Shown here one piece after another: positions 1 through 8,224 of a stretch of 64,000 nucleotides of DNA. How positions within the stretch are numbered: the first letter of the stretch is position 1; each line of letters starts with the position of its first letter. Origin of the DNA: Agromyces aurantiacus (GTDB taxonomy: Bacteria; Actinomycetota; Actinomycetes; Actinomycetales; Microbacteriaceae). The stretch is taken from assembly GCF_016907355.1 (NCBI RefSeq), contig NZ_JAFBBW010000001.1:434001-498000 (forward strand). The letters are read 5' to 3'. The notes below the pieces were generated by a model, which was not told where the DNA came from, ran no database searches, and was given only the letters and a program-made list of their open reading frames with translations. The position numbers were made by a program, and so were the translations under genes.

Positions 1-90
1 GTGGGGCTGCTGCTCGGCTCGGCCGTGCGCTTCGCCGCGTACCGCTGGTGGGTGTTCGACGCGCGGCGTGCCGCGCCCCCGCCGCGGTGA
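1..90 (+). CDS. C-terminal end of a GtrA-like membrane protein (partial)
   Basis: An open frame enters from the left edge and stops with TGA at 88-90, giving 29 residues. The tail contains a hydrophobic stretch followed by RFAAYRWWVF, which resembles the end of the last membrane helix of GtrA-like proteins, a family often fused to or paired with dolichol-phosphate-sugar glycosyltransferases in cell-envelope polysaccharide synthesis. Only the last helix is visible, so the family assignment is tentative and the start lies outside the window. Confidence 0.5.
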   Translation: MGLLLGSAVRFAAYRWWVFDARRAAPPPR

Positions 91-111
91 CGCGCGGGCG
101 GCCGGCGGCGC

Positions 112-1320
112 TCATCGCGCGGCGTGACGACGCCCGGTCGTGCTCCCCGCCTCGCGGGGAGCGACCACCAGCACGTGGACGGCGACGGCCGCGCCGGCGA
201 CGACGGCGGTGCCCGCGGCCGTGGCCTGGGTCGGCAGCCACGGCGCGGCCAGCGCGAGCCCGAGGCATCCCGCGGCCGAGACGAGCAGGTGCCAGACCCG
301 CCGTTCGCTGCCGGCGACGCGTCGCAGCCAGGCGATGGCCGCGAGCGAGATCGCTCCGGATGCCGCGACCACGGCGACCCCGGCGGCGCCCGCAACGCCG
401 TGCCCGGCGTCGATCTCGAGCTGCGCACGGAACCCCGCGCCGATCGCGGCGATCGCCGCGAACAGCACGTAGTGCCCGTAGCCCCACACGAACGCCGCGG
501 TGCGGCTGCGCTCGAGGGGGTCGCCGCCGAGCGCGTCGAAGTAGAGCCACCACAGCGCGAAGGCGAGTGCGAGTGCCGAACCGGTCGTGACGATGACGGG
601 CAGGTCGAGGAAGAGCTCGTCGGCCGCGTCGGCCAGGCCGTAGGCGATCGCGAGGACGGTCTCGCCGAGGACGATGATCGTGAACAGGCCGTACCGTTCG
701 GCGATGTGGCGCGGGTGGAACACGGGCCCCGGAGACCGCCGCACCGCGAGCACGGGCGTGACGAGCTCGACCGCGAGGGCGAGCGCGAACACGGGCCACT
801 GCCAGGGCGCGCCCGCGAACGCCCCGACGAGCCACAGCACCTGCGCGACGACCGTCCCGATGGCGTAGGTCAATGCGAACGCCCGGTGCGCGGCATCCGC
901 TGCGGCGCTGCGCAGCCACGACACGACGAGGGGGAGGCGCATCGCGGTGTACGCGAGTGCGAACGGCACGACGTCGCCGTGCGCGGCCGCGGGCACGGCC
1001 GCCGCGACGGCGAGCACGCCGGCCATCTGGGCCATGGTCAGGATGCGGGTCACCGGGTCGTCGTGCGAGAAGGCCGTGGCGTACCAGGTGTAGCTCATCC
1101 AGGCCCACCAGATGGGGATGAAGAGGAGCGCCGACACGAGCGCCGCCTCCCACGCGTGGCCGTCGGCGATGCCGTGATGGAACTCGGCGGCGAGGAACGC
1201 GACGGCGACGACGAAGCACAGGTCGAAGAACAGCTCGAGGGGCGTCGCCGCGCGTTCCTCCACGTCGTGGTCGCGCATGACCGCGCGCCGGAGGAGGACG
1301 GGCCGGCCGATCTCAGTCAC
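112..1320 (-). CDS. Low temperature requirement protein A (LtrA) family membrane protein
   Basis: 402 residues, polytopic membrane protein. The N-terminal block around residues 21-60 (ATPLELFFDLCFVVAVAFLA) and the following FIPIWWAWMSYTWYATAF segment are the recognisable LtrA (PF06772) signature. I count about ten hydrophobic helices. The biochemical role of LtrA proteins is not established; the name comes from a Listeria mutant with a cold-growth defect. It overlaps the upstream reductase-like gene by 8 bases, so both are probably translated from one mRNA. A later ATG at 1278 (MRDHDVEER) is an alternative start that would begin closer to the conserved domain. Confidence 0.85.
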   Translation of the reverse strand: MTEIGRPVLLRRAVMRDHDVEERAATPLELFFDLCFVVAVAFLAAEFHHGIADGHAWEAALVSALLFIPIWWAWMSYTWYATAFSHDDPVTRILTMAQMAGVLAVAAAVPAAAHGDVVPFALAYTAMRLPLVVSWLRSAAADAAHRAFALTYAIGTVVAQVLWLVGAFAGAPWQWPVFALALAVELVTPVLAVRRSPGPVFHPRHIAERYGLFTIIVLGETVLAIAYGLADAADELFLDLPVIVTTGSALALAFALWWLYFDALGGDPLERSRTAAFVWGYGHYVLFAAIAAIGAGFRAQLEIDAGHGVAGAAGVAVVAASGAISLAAIAWLRRVAGSERRVWHLLVSAAGCLGLALAAPWLPTQATAAGTAVVAGAAVAVHVLVVAPREAGSTTGRRHAAR

Positions 1321-1948
1321 CGAGCACCGCCCACGTGAGGGTGGCCGGCCGGTCCCCGCCGCGCACCATCCGCAGCCACAGCAGCGTGAGGTGCTCGAGG
1401 TGCAGCGCCTGGGCGGCCGGCCCGCTGTCGACCGGTCGCCAGCCCATGCGGTCGATGAGCCCCGCCACCGAGTGCTTCGCCGCGTCGTCGTCGCCGGCGA
1501 TGAGCATGGCGGGGCGCAGGTCGCCCGCCCGGGCGGGCGGTTCCGCGAAGTTCTCGGCGCCGTAGATCGAGAACGCCTTGACCACTTGCGCGCCGGGTGC
1601 GAGCGAGGCGATCACGTCGGTCGCGGACCGCTCGGATCCGAGCGCGTGCGTGAAGCCCGGCCCGACGGGGTTCGTGGCGTCGACCAGCGTGCGGCCCACA
1701 AGCGCGTCGCGGAGCGGTGCGAGCACCTCGCCGACGGCCCGGAACGGGACGGCGAGCACGACGAGGTCGGCGCCCCCGACGGCGGTGAGCGCCGGCTCGA
1801 CGGCCAGGCCGGGAACCCGCTCGCGGAGGGGTCCCGACGTGTCCCGCCGCTGGGGGTCGAGGCCGATCACGACCTGTTCGCCCAGCCGGCTCAGATGCGT
1901 GGCGAGCGCGCCGCCGACGCGGCCGTGCCCGAGGATCGCGATGCGCAT
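1313..1948 (-). CDS. NADPH-dependent F420 reductase-like oxidoreductase
   Basis: 211 residues with an N-terminal Rossmann fold: RIAILGHGRVGGALATHL at residues 2-19 gives the GxGxxG nucleotide-binding loop, and VDATNPVGPGF near residue 95 is typical of the F420-dependent NADP oxidoreductase family (PF03807), which passes hydride between NADP(H) and coenzyme F420 or acts on other small substrates. It is the first gene of a two-gene minus-strand unit with the LtrA-like gene and is transcribed away from a TetR regulator across a 96-bp spacer that holds an operator-like palindrome, so it is probably the TetR target. Substrate cannot be told from sequence. Confidence 0.8.
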   Translation of the reverse strand: MRIAILGHGRVGGALATHLSRLGEQVVIGLDPQRRDTSGPLRERVPGLAVEPALTAVGGADLVVLAVPFRAVGEVLAPLRDALVGRTLVDATNPVGPGFTHALGSERSATDVIASLAPGAQVVKAFSIYGAENFAEPPARAGDLRPAMLIAGDDDAAKHSVAGLIDRMGWRPVDSGPAAQALHLEHLTLLWLRMVRGGDRPATLTWAVLGD

Positions 1949-1983
1949 GCCGCACCTTCCGTTACAGAAGTGGATCGAAATTG

Positions 1984-2003
1984 GTCACATCGTACGGTGC
2001 GAC
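1984..2003. promoter_or_regulatory. Probable TetR operator in the divergent spacer
   Basis: GTCACATCGTACGGTGCGAC is an imperfect 20-bp palindrome (16 of 20 positions match the reverse complement) centred on CGTACG, midway between the divergent reductase-like gene (start 1948) and the tetR-like gene (start 2045). Size, symmetry and place fit a TetR-dimer operator. This is inference from position; no binding data. Confidence 0.5.
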
Positions 2004-2044
2004 GCGCCCTATTTCAATACACGCATGTCACGTAAGCTGGCCGC

Positions 2045-2647
2045 ATGACCACCGTCACGACCGCTGCGCCCGGGCGCCCGCGCGACGCCGCGATCGACGC
2101 CGAGGTGCTCGACGCCGCGCTCGCCGAACTCGCCGCCAAGGGGTTCGCCGGCTTCTCGATCGCGTCGGTCGCGGCCGCCGCCGGCACGACGCGCCCCGCC
2201 GTCTACCGGCGCTGGCGCGACAAGACGGCGCTCGTCGTCGACGCCGTGGCGCGACTCGCCGAGGTCGACCCGCCGAGCGTCACGGGCGACGCCTTCGACG
2301 ACCTCGTGGCGGAGCTCGCCCACTTCCGGCACTGCATCGGCGAGGCGGCCGCGTTGCCGCTCGCGGGGCTCATGCTCGGCGACGACGTCGAGCCGGCCGT
2401 CCGGGCGCAATACCTCGAGCGCATCGTCGCACCCCGTCGCGCGCGCCTGCGCGCGATCCTGCGCGCGGCCGTCGACTCGGGGGCGCTCGACGCCGACGCC
2501 GACCTCGCCGTCGCGGGCACGTTCCTCACCGGCTCCTGGTACTCGATGGCCCTCGCGGGAATCGCTCCACCGGACGACTGGCCCGAGCGCGTCGCGCGCC
2601 TCGTCTGGCGAGCGTGCGGGGGGAGGCCGCCGGGCGCGGCCGAGTAG
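2045..2647 (+). CDS. TetR/AcrR family transcriptional regulator
   Basis: 200 residues. The N-terminal helix-turn-helix lies at about residues 18-62, with FAGFSIASVAAAAGTTRPAVYRRWRDKTAL being the classic TetR DNA-recognition region (given here only as key segments: SIASVAAAAG and VYRRWRDK). The C-terminal half is a helical ligand-binding and dimerisation domain. Divergent from the reductase/LtrA unit, with a 20-bp palindrome between, so it likely represses that unit and itself. Ligand unknown. Confidence 0.88.
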   Translation: MTTVTTAAPGRPRDAAIDAEVLDAALAELAAKGFAGFSIASVAAAAGTTRPAVYRRWRDKTALVVDAVARLAEVDPPSVTGDAFDDLVAELAHFRHCIGEAAALPLAGLMLGDDVEPAVRAQYLERIVAPRRARLRAILRAAVDSGALDADADLAVAGTFLTGSWYSMALAGIAPPDDWPERVARLVWRACGGRPPGAAE

Positions 2648-2756
2648 CCCGCTCGACACGCCCGGGCGCTGTTCCGGCCGCCGTCACGCCACGACCTCCT
2701 GCCCCACCCGTGTCAACCGGGCGCCCCGTTCGCATCTGAGCGGTAGCGTCGCGATC

Positions 2757-3230
2757 ATGAGGCTGGACCGCGATCGGCCTGCCCGGCGCTCGGGCGAGCG
2801 CAGGCGTCATCCGTGGTGCGCGCCCGTCGCGGGCGCCATCGCGACGGCGCTGCTCCTCACCGGCTGCGCAAGCACGTCCGACCAAGTCACCGATGCGGTC
2901 GACCAGTCCGTCGCCGCGCTGGCGACCGCGCGGCTCGCGCTCGACCTCGACGCCGGCGAGCGGATCTTCCGCACCACCTCGACGACCGCCGTCGAGGACG
3001 CGCGTCGCGAGGCGGTCGATGCCGCCCGCACCGTCGGGCAGCTCGACGCCGCCGACGAGACCGAAGCCGGGCGTCGCGCCGAGGCGCTCGACGCGCTCGA
3101 CGACGCGGTGCGGTCGCTCGACGCGGCCGCCGACGCGCTCGGCGGCGTGGGCGACCTCGGTGACGCGGCGCAGCGCGTCGCGGACGCCGAGGAGGCGCTG
3201 CGGGCGCTCACGCGAGAGGGTCGGCCGTGA
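2757..3230 (+). CDS. Small lipoprotein at head of NRAMP-like operon
   Basis: 157 residues. A basic N-terminus is followed by a hydrophobic core and the lipobox LLTG-C with the lipidated cysteine at residue 37; the mature part is a long, acidic, alanine-rich helical sequence likely to form a coiled coil or helical bundle. No family recognised. Its stop overlaps the GTG start of the NRAMP-like transporter by 4 bases (3227-3230), so it is translationally coupled to it and may be an extracytoplasmic partner of the transporter; that is inference. The start used leaves an unusually long arginine-rich n-region (about 20 residues), so a later start is possible. Confidence 0.7.
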   Translation: MRLDRDRPARRSGERRRHPWCAPVAGAIATALLLTGCASTSDQVTDAVDQSVAALATARLALDLDAGERIFRTTSTTAVEDARREAVDAARTVGQLDAADETEAGRRAEALDALDDAVRSLDAAADALGGVGDLGDAAQRVADAEEALRALTREGRP

Positions 3231-4456
3231 CGCGCATCTTCGCCGTGGCCCTCGGCATCCTCACCGCGATCGGCGGGTTCGTCGACATCGGGGACCTCGT
3301 GACGAACGCCGTCGTCGGCTCGCGCTTCGGGCTGGGCCTCGTGTGGGTCGTGCTCGTCGGGGTCGTGGGCATCTGCGTGTACGCGCAGATGTCGGGCCGG
3401 GTCGCCGCGGTGAGCGGTCGCGCCACCTTCGAGGTGATCCGCGAGCGGCTCGGGCCGCGCGCCGGGCTCGCGAACCTCGCGGCATCGTTCCTCATCACGC
3501 TGCTCACCGTGACCGCGGAGGTCGGCGGCGTCGCGCTCGCGCTCCAGCTCGCGACCTCGGTCGGACCCGGGTGGTGGATCCCGGTCGCGGCCTTCGGGGT
3601 GTGGATCGTGGTCTGGCGCGCGAAGTTCGATCTGCTGGAGAACGTCACCGGCCTGCTCGGCCTGACGCTCATCGTCTTCGCCGTCGCGCTGTTCATGCTC
3701 GCGCCCGACTGGGGGGAGCTCGCCTCGCAGGCCCTCACGCCGACGATCCCCGACAGCGAGCCGGTCGCGACGTACTGGTACTACGCCGTCGCGCTGTTCG
3801 GCGCGGCGATGACCCCGTACGAGGTGTTCTTCTTCTCCTCCGGCGCGATCGAGGAACGCTGGACCCGCAAGGACCTCGCCACCTCGCGAGCGAACGTGCT
3901 CGTCGGCTTCCCGCTCGGCGGCCTGCTCTCGGTCGCGATCGCCGGGTGCGCGGCCGTGGTGCTGCTGCCGCAGTCGATCTCGGTGACCTCGCTCAGCCAG
4001 GTGGTGCTGCCCGTCGCCCAGGCGGGCGGCATGCTCGCGCTGAGCTTCGCGATCGTCGGGATCCTCGCGGCCACCTTCGGCGCCGCCCTCGAGACCACCC
4101 TCTCGACGGGGTACACGCTCGCGCAGTACCTCGGCTGGTCGTGGGGCAAGTTCCGACGTCCCGCGCAGGCCGCGCGCTTCCATGTCGCGATGATCGTCGT
4201 GCTGCTGATCGCCGTCGGGGTGCTCGCCACCGGCGTCGACCCGATCGCGGTCACGGAGATCTCCGTGGTCTTCTCCGCGGTCGCGCTCCCGCTGACGTAC
4301 CTGCCGATCCTGCTCGTCGCGAACGACCCCGAGTACATGGGGAAGGACGTGAACGGCCGGGGCATGAACGCGATCGCGATGGTCTACCTCGTGATCATCG
4401 TCGTGGCGGCGCTCGCCGCCATCCCGCTGATGATCGTGACGGGGGCGGGCGCATGA
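3227..4456 (+). CDS. NRAMP-family-like metal transporter with altered binding motifs
   Basis: 409 residues, about eleven membrane helices, GTG start overlapping the lipoprotein stop. The overall hydrophobic pattern and the TM1 and TM6 break regions match NRAMP (SLC11) divalent-metal/proton symporters. However, the canonical TM1 motif DPGN reads D-I-G-D (residues 20-23) and the canonical TM6 MPH(N) reads T-P-Y-E (196-199), so the methionine and histidine expected for Mn/Fe transport are missing and an extra acid is gained on each side. Such changes are seen in NRAMP-related proteins with different ion selectivity (for example the Mg-transporting NRMT branch), so the substrate should not be assumed to be Mn or Fe. 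It is followed by two PRC-barrel-like genes with overlapping ends. Confidence 0.75.
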   Translation: MTRIFAVALGILTAIGGFVDIGDLVTNAVVGSRFGLGLVWVVLVGVVGICVYAQMSGRVAAVSGRATFEVIRERLGPRAGLANLAASFLITLLTVTAEVGGVALALQLATSVGPGWWIPVAAFGVWIVVWRAKFDLLENVTGLLGLTLIVFAVALFMLAPDWGELASQALTPTIPDSEPVATYWYYAVALFGAAMTPYEVFFFSSGAIEERWTRKDLATSRANVLVGFPLGGLLSVAIAGCAAVVLLPQSISVTSLSQVVLPVAQAGGMLALSFAIVGILAATFGAALETTLSTGYTLAQYLGWSWGKFRRPAQAARFHVAMIVVLLIAVGVLATGVDPIAVTEISVVFSAVALPLTYLPILLVANDPEYMGKDVNGRGMNAIAMVYLVIIVVAALAAIPLMIVTGAGA

Positions 4457-4845
4457 GCGAACGGATGCCGCGACCGGCCGGACGCGTGATCGACGCGCAG
4501 CTGCACCTGCTCGACCGCCAGGTCCTCGACCGCGACGGCGTGCCCGTGTCGGTCGTCGCCGACGTCGAACTCTCGGGCATCGAGGCCGGGCGGCCGATCG
4601 AGCCGGATGCCGCGCCGCCGACCATCGCCGACCTGCTCGTGGGCATGGAGCTGCCAACCCGGATCTTCGGCGGCCGCCCGCCGTCGTCCCGCCGCATGCG
4701 GATCCCATGGAAGCTCGTGTCCGATGTGGGGACGGTGCTGAGGCTCGGGGTCGCCGGCGATCGCGTGGATGCCACGTGGGTCGAGCGCTGGGTGAGCCGG
4801 CACGTCATCGGACGCATCCCTGGAGGCCGCCATGATCCTCAGTGA
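4453..4845 (+). CDS. PRC-barrel-like protein A, coupled to NRAMP-like transporter
   Basis: 130 residues starting at an ATG that overlaps the transporter stop (ATGA, 4453-4456). The segment LLDRQVLDRDGVPVSVVADV near residues 18-37 has the beta-hairpin pattern of PRC-barrel domains (PF05239), small beta-barrels found in photosynthetic reaction centre H subunits, RimM and in tails of some magnesium transporters. A central proline-rich linker is followed by a helical C-terminus with basic residues. No signal peptide, so cytoplasmic. Its end overlaps the next gene by 14 bases. A regulatory or metal-sensing partner of the transporter is a reasonable guess, not shown. Confidence 0.6.
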   Translation: MSERMPRPAGRVIDAQLHLLDRQVLDRDGVPVSVVADVELSGIEAGRPIEPDAAPPTIADLLVGMELPTRIFGGRPPSSRRMRIPWKLVSDVGTVLRLGVAGDRVDATWVERWVSRHVIGRIPGGRHDPQ

Positions 4846-5182
4846 GCTCCTCGGCAGCGAGGTCGTCGACGCGGCGGGCGATCGCGTCGGGTCGGTCGTC
4901 GACGCGCGGTTCGCCATCGACGGCGCGCCCGGCCAGCTGCTGGCCGCACCGCGGCTCGTGGGCCTGCTCGTGAGCCCGCGCAGCCGCACGTCGATGTGGG
5001 GCTACGAGCGCACCGGGGTGAGCGCGCCGTGGCCCATCGCGCACTACCTGCGCCGCGTGCACCGGGGCCTGTTCCTCGCGGCCTGGGCCGACATCGCGCG
5101 AGTCGACGAGGGGCGGGTCGTGCTGCGCACGGGGTTCGAACGTCACGACCCGCGGTTGCGCACCGCCGCCCAGGGGTCGTAG
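4832..5182 (+). CDS. PRC-barrel domain protein B
   Basis: 116 residues, ATG at 4832 preceded by GGAGG inside the end of the previous gene. MILSELLGSEVVDAAGDRVG at the N-terminus is a clear PRC-barrel opening (LLG..V.D..G..VG.V.D..). The rest is a second beta-rich half ending in a basic tail. Fourth gene of the lipoprotein/NRAMP/PRC/PRC operon. The 3' end overlaps the convergent LigD-type polymerase gene by 40 bases. Two PRC-type proteins in tandem suggest a hetero-dimer acting on the transporter, which is inference. Confidence 0.7.
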   Translation: MILSELLGSEVVDAAGDRVGSVVDARFAIDGAPGQLLAAPRLVGLLVSPRSRTSMWGYERTGVSAPWPIAHYLRRVHRGLFLAAWADIARVDEGRVVLRTGFERHDPRLRTAAQGS

Positions 5183-6381
5183 TCCACCAGCAGCGCTTCC
5201 TGCTCTGGCCGCTCGCCCTCGGGCACGTGCTGGAGGTTGACGCGCACGCGGTACCAGAGGGAGCTCGACCCCCGCATCCCGTCGACCATGACGTCGGCAG
5301 GGGAGAGGTGCTCCACGGCCGTCGGATGCGCCGACTTCCAGCGCTCGAGCGCATCGAGCGCCTCGGGCTTGGTCTCCGTGCGGGCGACCTCGATGAGCGG
5401 CATCGTCGACTGCCGGCGGCCCGAGCCGTCGCCCGAGCCGCGGGGCGCCTTCTCCGCGGGGCCGAGCTCCTCGGCGAGTCGCAGCAGCGCGTCGAGGCGG
5501 CCGGCCGACCCGTCGATCCCGGCATGCGGGTCGCCCCGGTCGGCGAACCGCTCGAGCACGGTCGGGACCGTGAACTCCTCCGGCCGCCGCACGGGCACCT
5601 CGCTCCAGTCGAGCGGGGTCGAGACGCGGGCGTCGGGCAGCGGACGCACCGAGTACGCCGACGCGACCGTGCGGTCCTTCGCATTCTGGTTGAAGTCGAC
5701 GAACACGCTCTCGCCGCGCTCCTCCTTCCACCAGCGCGCGGTCGCGAGCCCCGGCGCCCGGCGCTCGACCTCGCGCGCGAGCGTCTCCGCCGCCAGGCGC
5801 ACCTCGGGGTAGGTCCACTGCGGCTCGATGCGCACGAGCAGGTGCATGCCGCGCGATCCCGACGTCTTCGGCCAGCCGGTGAGCCCGACGTCGGCGAGCA
5901 CGTCGCGCGCGATCATCGCGACGTCGACGATCTGCGCCCAGTCCACGCCGGGCATGGGATCGAGGTCGACCCGGAGCTCGTCGGGGTGGTCGAGGTCCTC
6001 GGCGCGCACCGGGTGCGGGTTGAGGTCGAGGCATCCGAGGTTCACGACCCACGCCAGCCCCGCGGCATCCCGGATCACGGCCTCCTCGGCCGACGTGCCG
6101 CGCGCGTAGTGCAGCGTGGCCGTGTCGATGAACTCCGGATGGTTCTCGGGCACGCGCTTCTGGAAGAACGGCTCCTGGCCGATGCCCTTGACGAAGCGTT
6201 TGAGCACCATCGGGCGGCCGCCCGCACCGCGGAGCGCACCGTCGGCCACCGCGAGGTAGTAGCGGACGAGGTCGAGCTTGGTGAGCCCGGGTTCGGCGAA
6301 GACGACGCGACCCGGATGGCTCACGCGGACCTCGTGGCCCTCGATCTCGAGGAGTTCGGCATCGTCCTTCGCGGCGGCCAT
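5143..6381 (-). CDS. LigD-type polymerase-domain protein (stand-alone primase-polymerase)
   Basis: 412 residues. Matches the archaeo-eukaryotic-primase-like polymerase domain of bacterial NHEJ ligase LigD. The catalytic pair is visible as RVDLDP (Asp139 and Asp141), followed by the SGSRGMH loop (174-180) that holds the catalytic histidine, and FVDFNQNAKDRTVASAYSVR further on. These enzymes add ribonucleotides or deoxynucleotides during double-strand break repair. There is no ligase or nuclease domain in the protein and no Ku or ligase gene in the window, so it belongs to the stand-alone class seen in mycobacteria and relatives. Its C-terminal end overlaps the convergent PRC-barrel gene by 40 bp. 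Confidence 0.88.
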   Translation of the reverse strand: MAAAKDDAELLEIEGHEVRVSHPGRVVFAEPGLTKLDLVRYYLAVADGALRGAGGRPMVLKRFVKGIGQEPFFQKRVPENHPEFIDTATLHYARGTSAEEAVIRDAAGLAWVVNLGCLDLNPHPVRAEDLDHPDELRVDLDPMPGVDWAQIVDVAMIARDVLADVGLTGWPKTSGSRGMHLLVRIEPQWTYPEVRLAAETLAREVERRAPGLATARWWKEERGESVFVDFNQNAKDRTVASAYSVRPLPDARVSTPLDWSEVPVRRPEEFTVPTVLERFADRGDPHAGIDGSAGRLDALLRLAEELGPAEKAPRGSGDGSGRRQSTMPLIEVARTETKPEALDALERWKSAHPTAVEHLSPADVMVDGMRGSSSLWYRVRVNLQHVPEGERPEQEALLVDYDPWAAVRNRGS

Positions 6382-6390
6382 GACACCACG

Positions 6391-7377
6391 CTAGGAGGTT
6401 GCGACGGCCGGCGCGACCGGGGCCACCGCGGACGGGAGTGCGTCGACCTCGTCGATCCCGTCGTCCCGGTCGAGCTCGTCGTCCTCGTCGTCTTCCGTCT
6501 CCGCCGCCGGCGGTCCGAGCTGCATCAGGATCGCGGCCGCCAGGCACCCCGCCCCGACGAGCGCGAGCAGCGACCCGACCGGCGACGCGTCGCCGCCGCT
6601 GAGGCCGAACGCGTCGGCGATCTCGAGCGCGAGGCCGAATCCGGCCCACCAGAGGAAGAAGCTCGTGGCGTGGATCAGCAGCAGCCCGCCCGTGACCGCC
6701 TGATGCGGTGTCACGGTGCCGCGGCGCCCGCCGACGACCGCCAAGGCCCCGGCCGCGACGGTGACCAGCAGCGCGGCGAGGGCCCAGAGGACCGGACCGC
6801 CGTCGATGCCCCCGCGGGCGTCGAGCGCCGTGTAGATCTCGGCGAGCTCGAGTCCTGGCACGCGCGCGAGCGGGTTCCACACCAGCAGGTGCAGGATGCC
6901 GAGGGCGATCACGGCGAGGTTCGCCACCCCGAGGACGACCGCCACCGCCGCGACCGTGCTCGGACGGCGGGCGTCGCGCCGGTGCTCGGTGAGCCCCAGC
7001 ACCACGATGGCGTAGCCGCCGACGGCGGCGGCGAGGGCCAGGAGGATGAGGAAGGGCGAACGCGCGGCGCCCGACCATTCGGCGAGGATCGGCGCGGCGA
7101 CCGCCGCCGCGATCGCCGCGGCGCGACGCGCCGGGCGGGGCGTGCCCGCCGTCAGGAGCAGGAACACGCCGAGGGGCAGCGCGACCCACACCGCCGCGAG
7201 CCCGAGCACGTCGGTGGCCACGGTGAGCAACGACCGCCACCACGACGACGCGACCCCGTCGATCGTGAGCCCGACCGAGACGCTCGTCGCGGCGAGGATC
7301 ACCGCGACGGCGAGGAAGGCCGAACCGGCGCGGGCGTGCCGCCCCGCGAAGGGCGCGTGATGCGGCGATCGGGTCAT
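6391..7377 (-). CDS. Polytopic membrane protein of unknown function
   Basis: 328 residues with about eight hydrophobic helices between residues 15 and 290, ending in a strongly acidic tail (ETEDDEDDELDRDDGIDE). I do not recognise a family. It starts at ATG 7377 and ends 9 bases before the LigD-type polymerase start, so the two may be co-transcribed. The acidic cytoplasmic tail could bind cations or a partner protein, but nothing in the sequence proves it. Confidence 0.65.
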   Translation of the reverse strand: MTRSPHHAPFAGRHARAGSAFLAVAVILAATSVSVGLTIDGVASSWWRSLLTVATDVLGLAAVWVALPLGVFLLLTAGTPRPARRAAAIAAAVAAPILAEWSGAARSPFLILLALAAAVGGYAIVVLGLTEHRRDARRPSTVAAVAVVLGVANLAVIALGILHLLVWNPLARVPGLELAEIYTALDARGGIDGGPVLWALAALLVTVAAGALAVVGGRRGTVTPHQAVTGGLLLIHATSFFLWWAGFGLALEIADAFGLSGGDASPVGSLLALVGAGCLAAAILMQLGPPAAETEDDEDDELDRDDGIDEVDALPSAVAPVAPAVATS

Positions 7378-7478
7378 GACGACCTCATTCCCTGGCCGGC
7401 AGCGAGTGCCGATGCACTCACCATGGCACGGAACCGGGTGCGGCGGAACGGGTTGCGCGCGGCCGGGATGCTCCGGCG

Positions 7479-8006
7479 CTATCGCCCGGCCCCCGTCCCG
7501 GCATCGGCCTCCGCGGTCGCGCCGCCGACGTCGGCCGCTTCAGGGGGCTGCGCCGCGCCGGGCCGGTGCACCCGCGCGTGCGACCACGGATGGAGCACGT
7601 CGAGCTGGACCAGGACCGCCGCGAGCTCCACGACCCCGAGCACGAAGTAGGTCGCCTGCAACGGGCTGAACGGGATGTAGATCATCTGCACGAAGATCCA
7701 GACGAGCACCCCGAACCCCGCGATCGCCGACGCGAGCATCGCCCATCGCATGCGTCGCGCGACCATCACGAACGCGACGGCGTGCGAGCCCCCCACGACG
7801 AGCGCGAGCGCGAGCCCGGGGAGCACGAACGACGAGAACGGCGACCCGGCCAGGTAGTCCTCCGGGATCGCCAGCGGCGTTCCGCTCCAGTCCAGCACGG
7901 AACCGGCGACCAGCGCGGCCCCGCCCAGCACGGCCGTGACGGCCGTGAAGGCCTGCACGAACAGCAGGGTCCCCCGTGCGATGCGCTGCGGCGTCATCCG
8001 CCCCAC
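7479..8006 (-). CDS. Four-helix membrane protein of unknown function
   Basis: 175 residues with four hydrophobic helices (about 10-35, 55-85, 90-115, 118-140) and a hydrophilic alanine/glycine-rich tail of about 35 residues. The layout resembles small DoxX-like or DUF-type integral membrane proteins but I cannot assign a family. Preceded by a 218-bp spacer shared with the divergent hsp20-like gene, which holds the 20-bp stress element described separately, so it could share that regulation. Confidence 0.6.
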   Translation of the reverse strand: MGRMTPQRIARGTLLFVQAFTAVTAVLGGAALVAGSVLDWSGTPLAIPEDYLAGSPFSSFVLPGLALALVVGGSHAVAFVMVARRMRWAMLASAIAGFGVLVWIFVQMIYIPFSPLQATYFVLGVVELAAVLVQLDVLHPWSHARVHRPGAAQPPEAADVGGATAEADAGTGAGR

Positions 8007-8063
8007 CCCCTTGCGACTGCGTCGGGTCGCGCCCAGCGTCGCGCTCGGCGAGGGCGCGCCGTC

Positions 8064-8083
8064 GGGCCGAAGGTCACTCGGGC
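8064..8083 (+). promoter_or_regulatory. 20-bp element shared with the universal stress protein promoter
   Basis: GGGCCGAAGGTCACTCGGGC occurs here and, perfectly conserved on the opposite strand, at 17433-17452 before the universal stress protein gene. It contains a partial inverted repeat (CCGA-N7-TCGG). It sits 142 bp before the hsp20-like start in the spacer between divergent genes. A nearby GAGGACCAAAGGCCTC at 8119-8134 is a second, more degenerate symmetric site. Both are reminiscent of DosR-type boxes but do not match that consensus exactly. Confidence 0.55.
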
Positions 8084-8224
8084 GCCGGAGCGACCGATGG
8101 CGGCGGCGCGCCGGTGCGCCGGAGGACCAAAGGCCTCGCGACCCGTAAGCCCCGGCGCGAGCATGGTCACGGCGTCCGCGGCGGGGGTTGCCGCGGACCT
8201 CGAGGAACCGGAGGAGGCCCGATC

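Noticed and set aside
4996..7650. 884-codon plus-strand frame across the LigD-type gene
   Set aside because: Antisense to well supported genes with catalytic motifs; composition is that of a shadow frame.
8130..8165. CTCGCG...CGCGAG inverted repeat before hsp20 as a HspR (HAIR) or HrcA (CIRCE) site
   Set aside because: It does not match CTTGAGT-N7-ACTCAAG or TTAGCACTC-N9-GAGTGCTAA closely enough.
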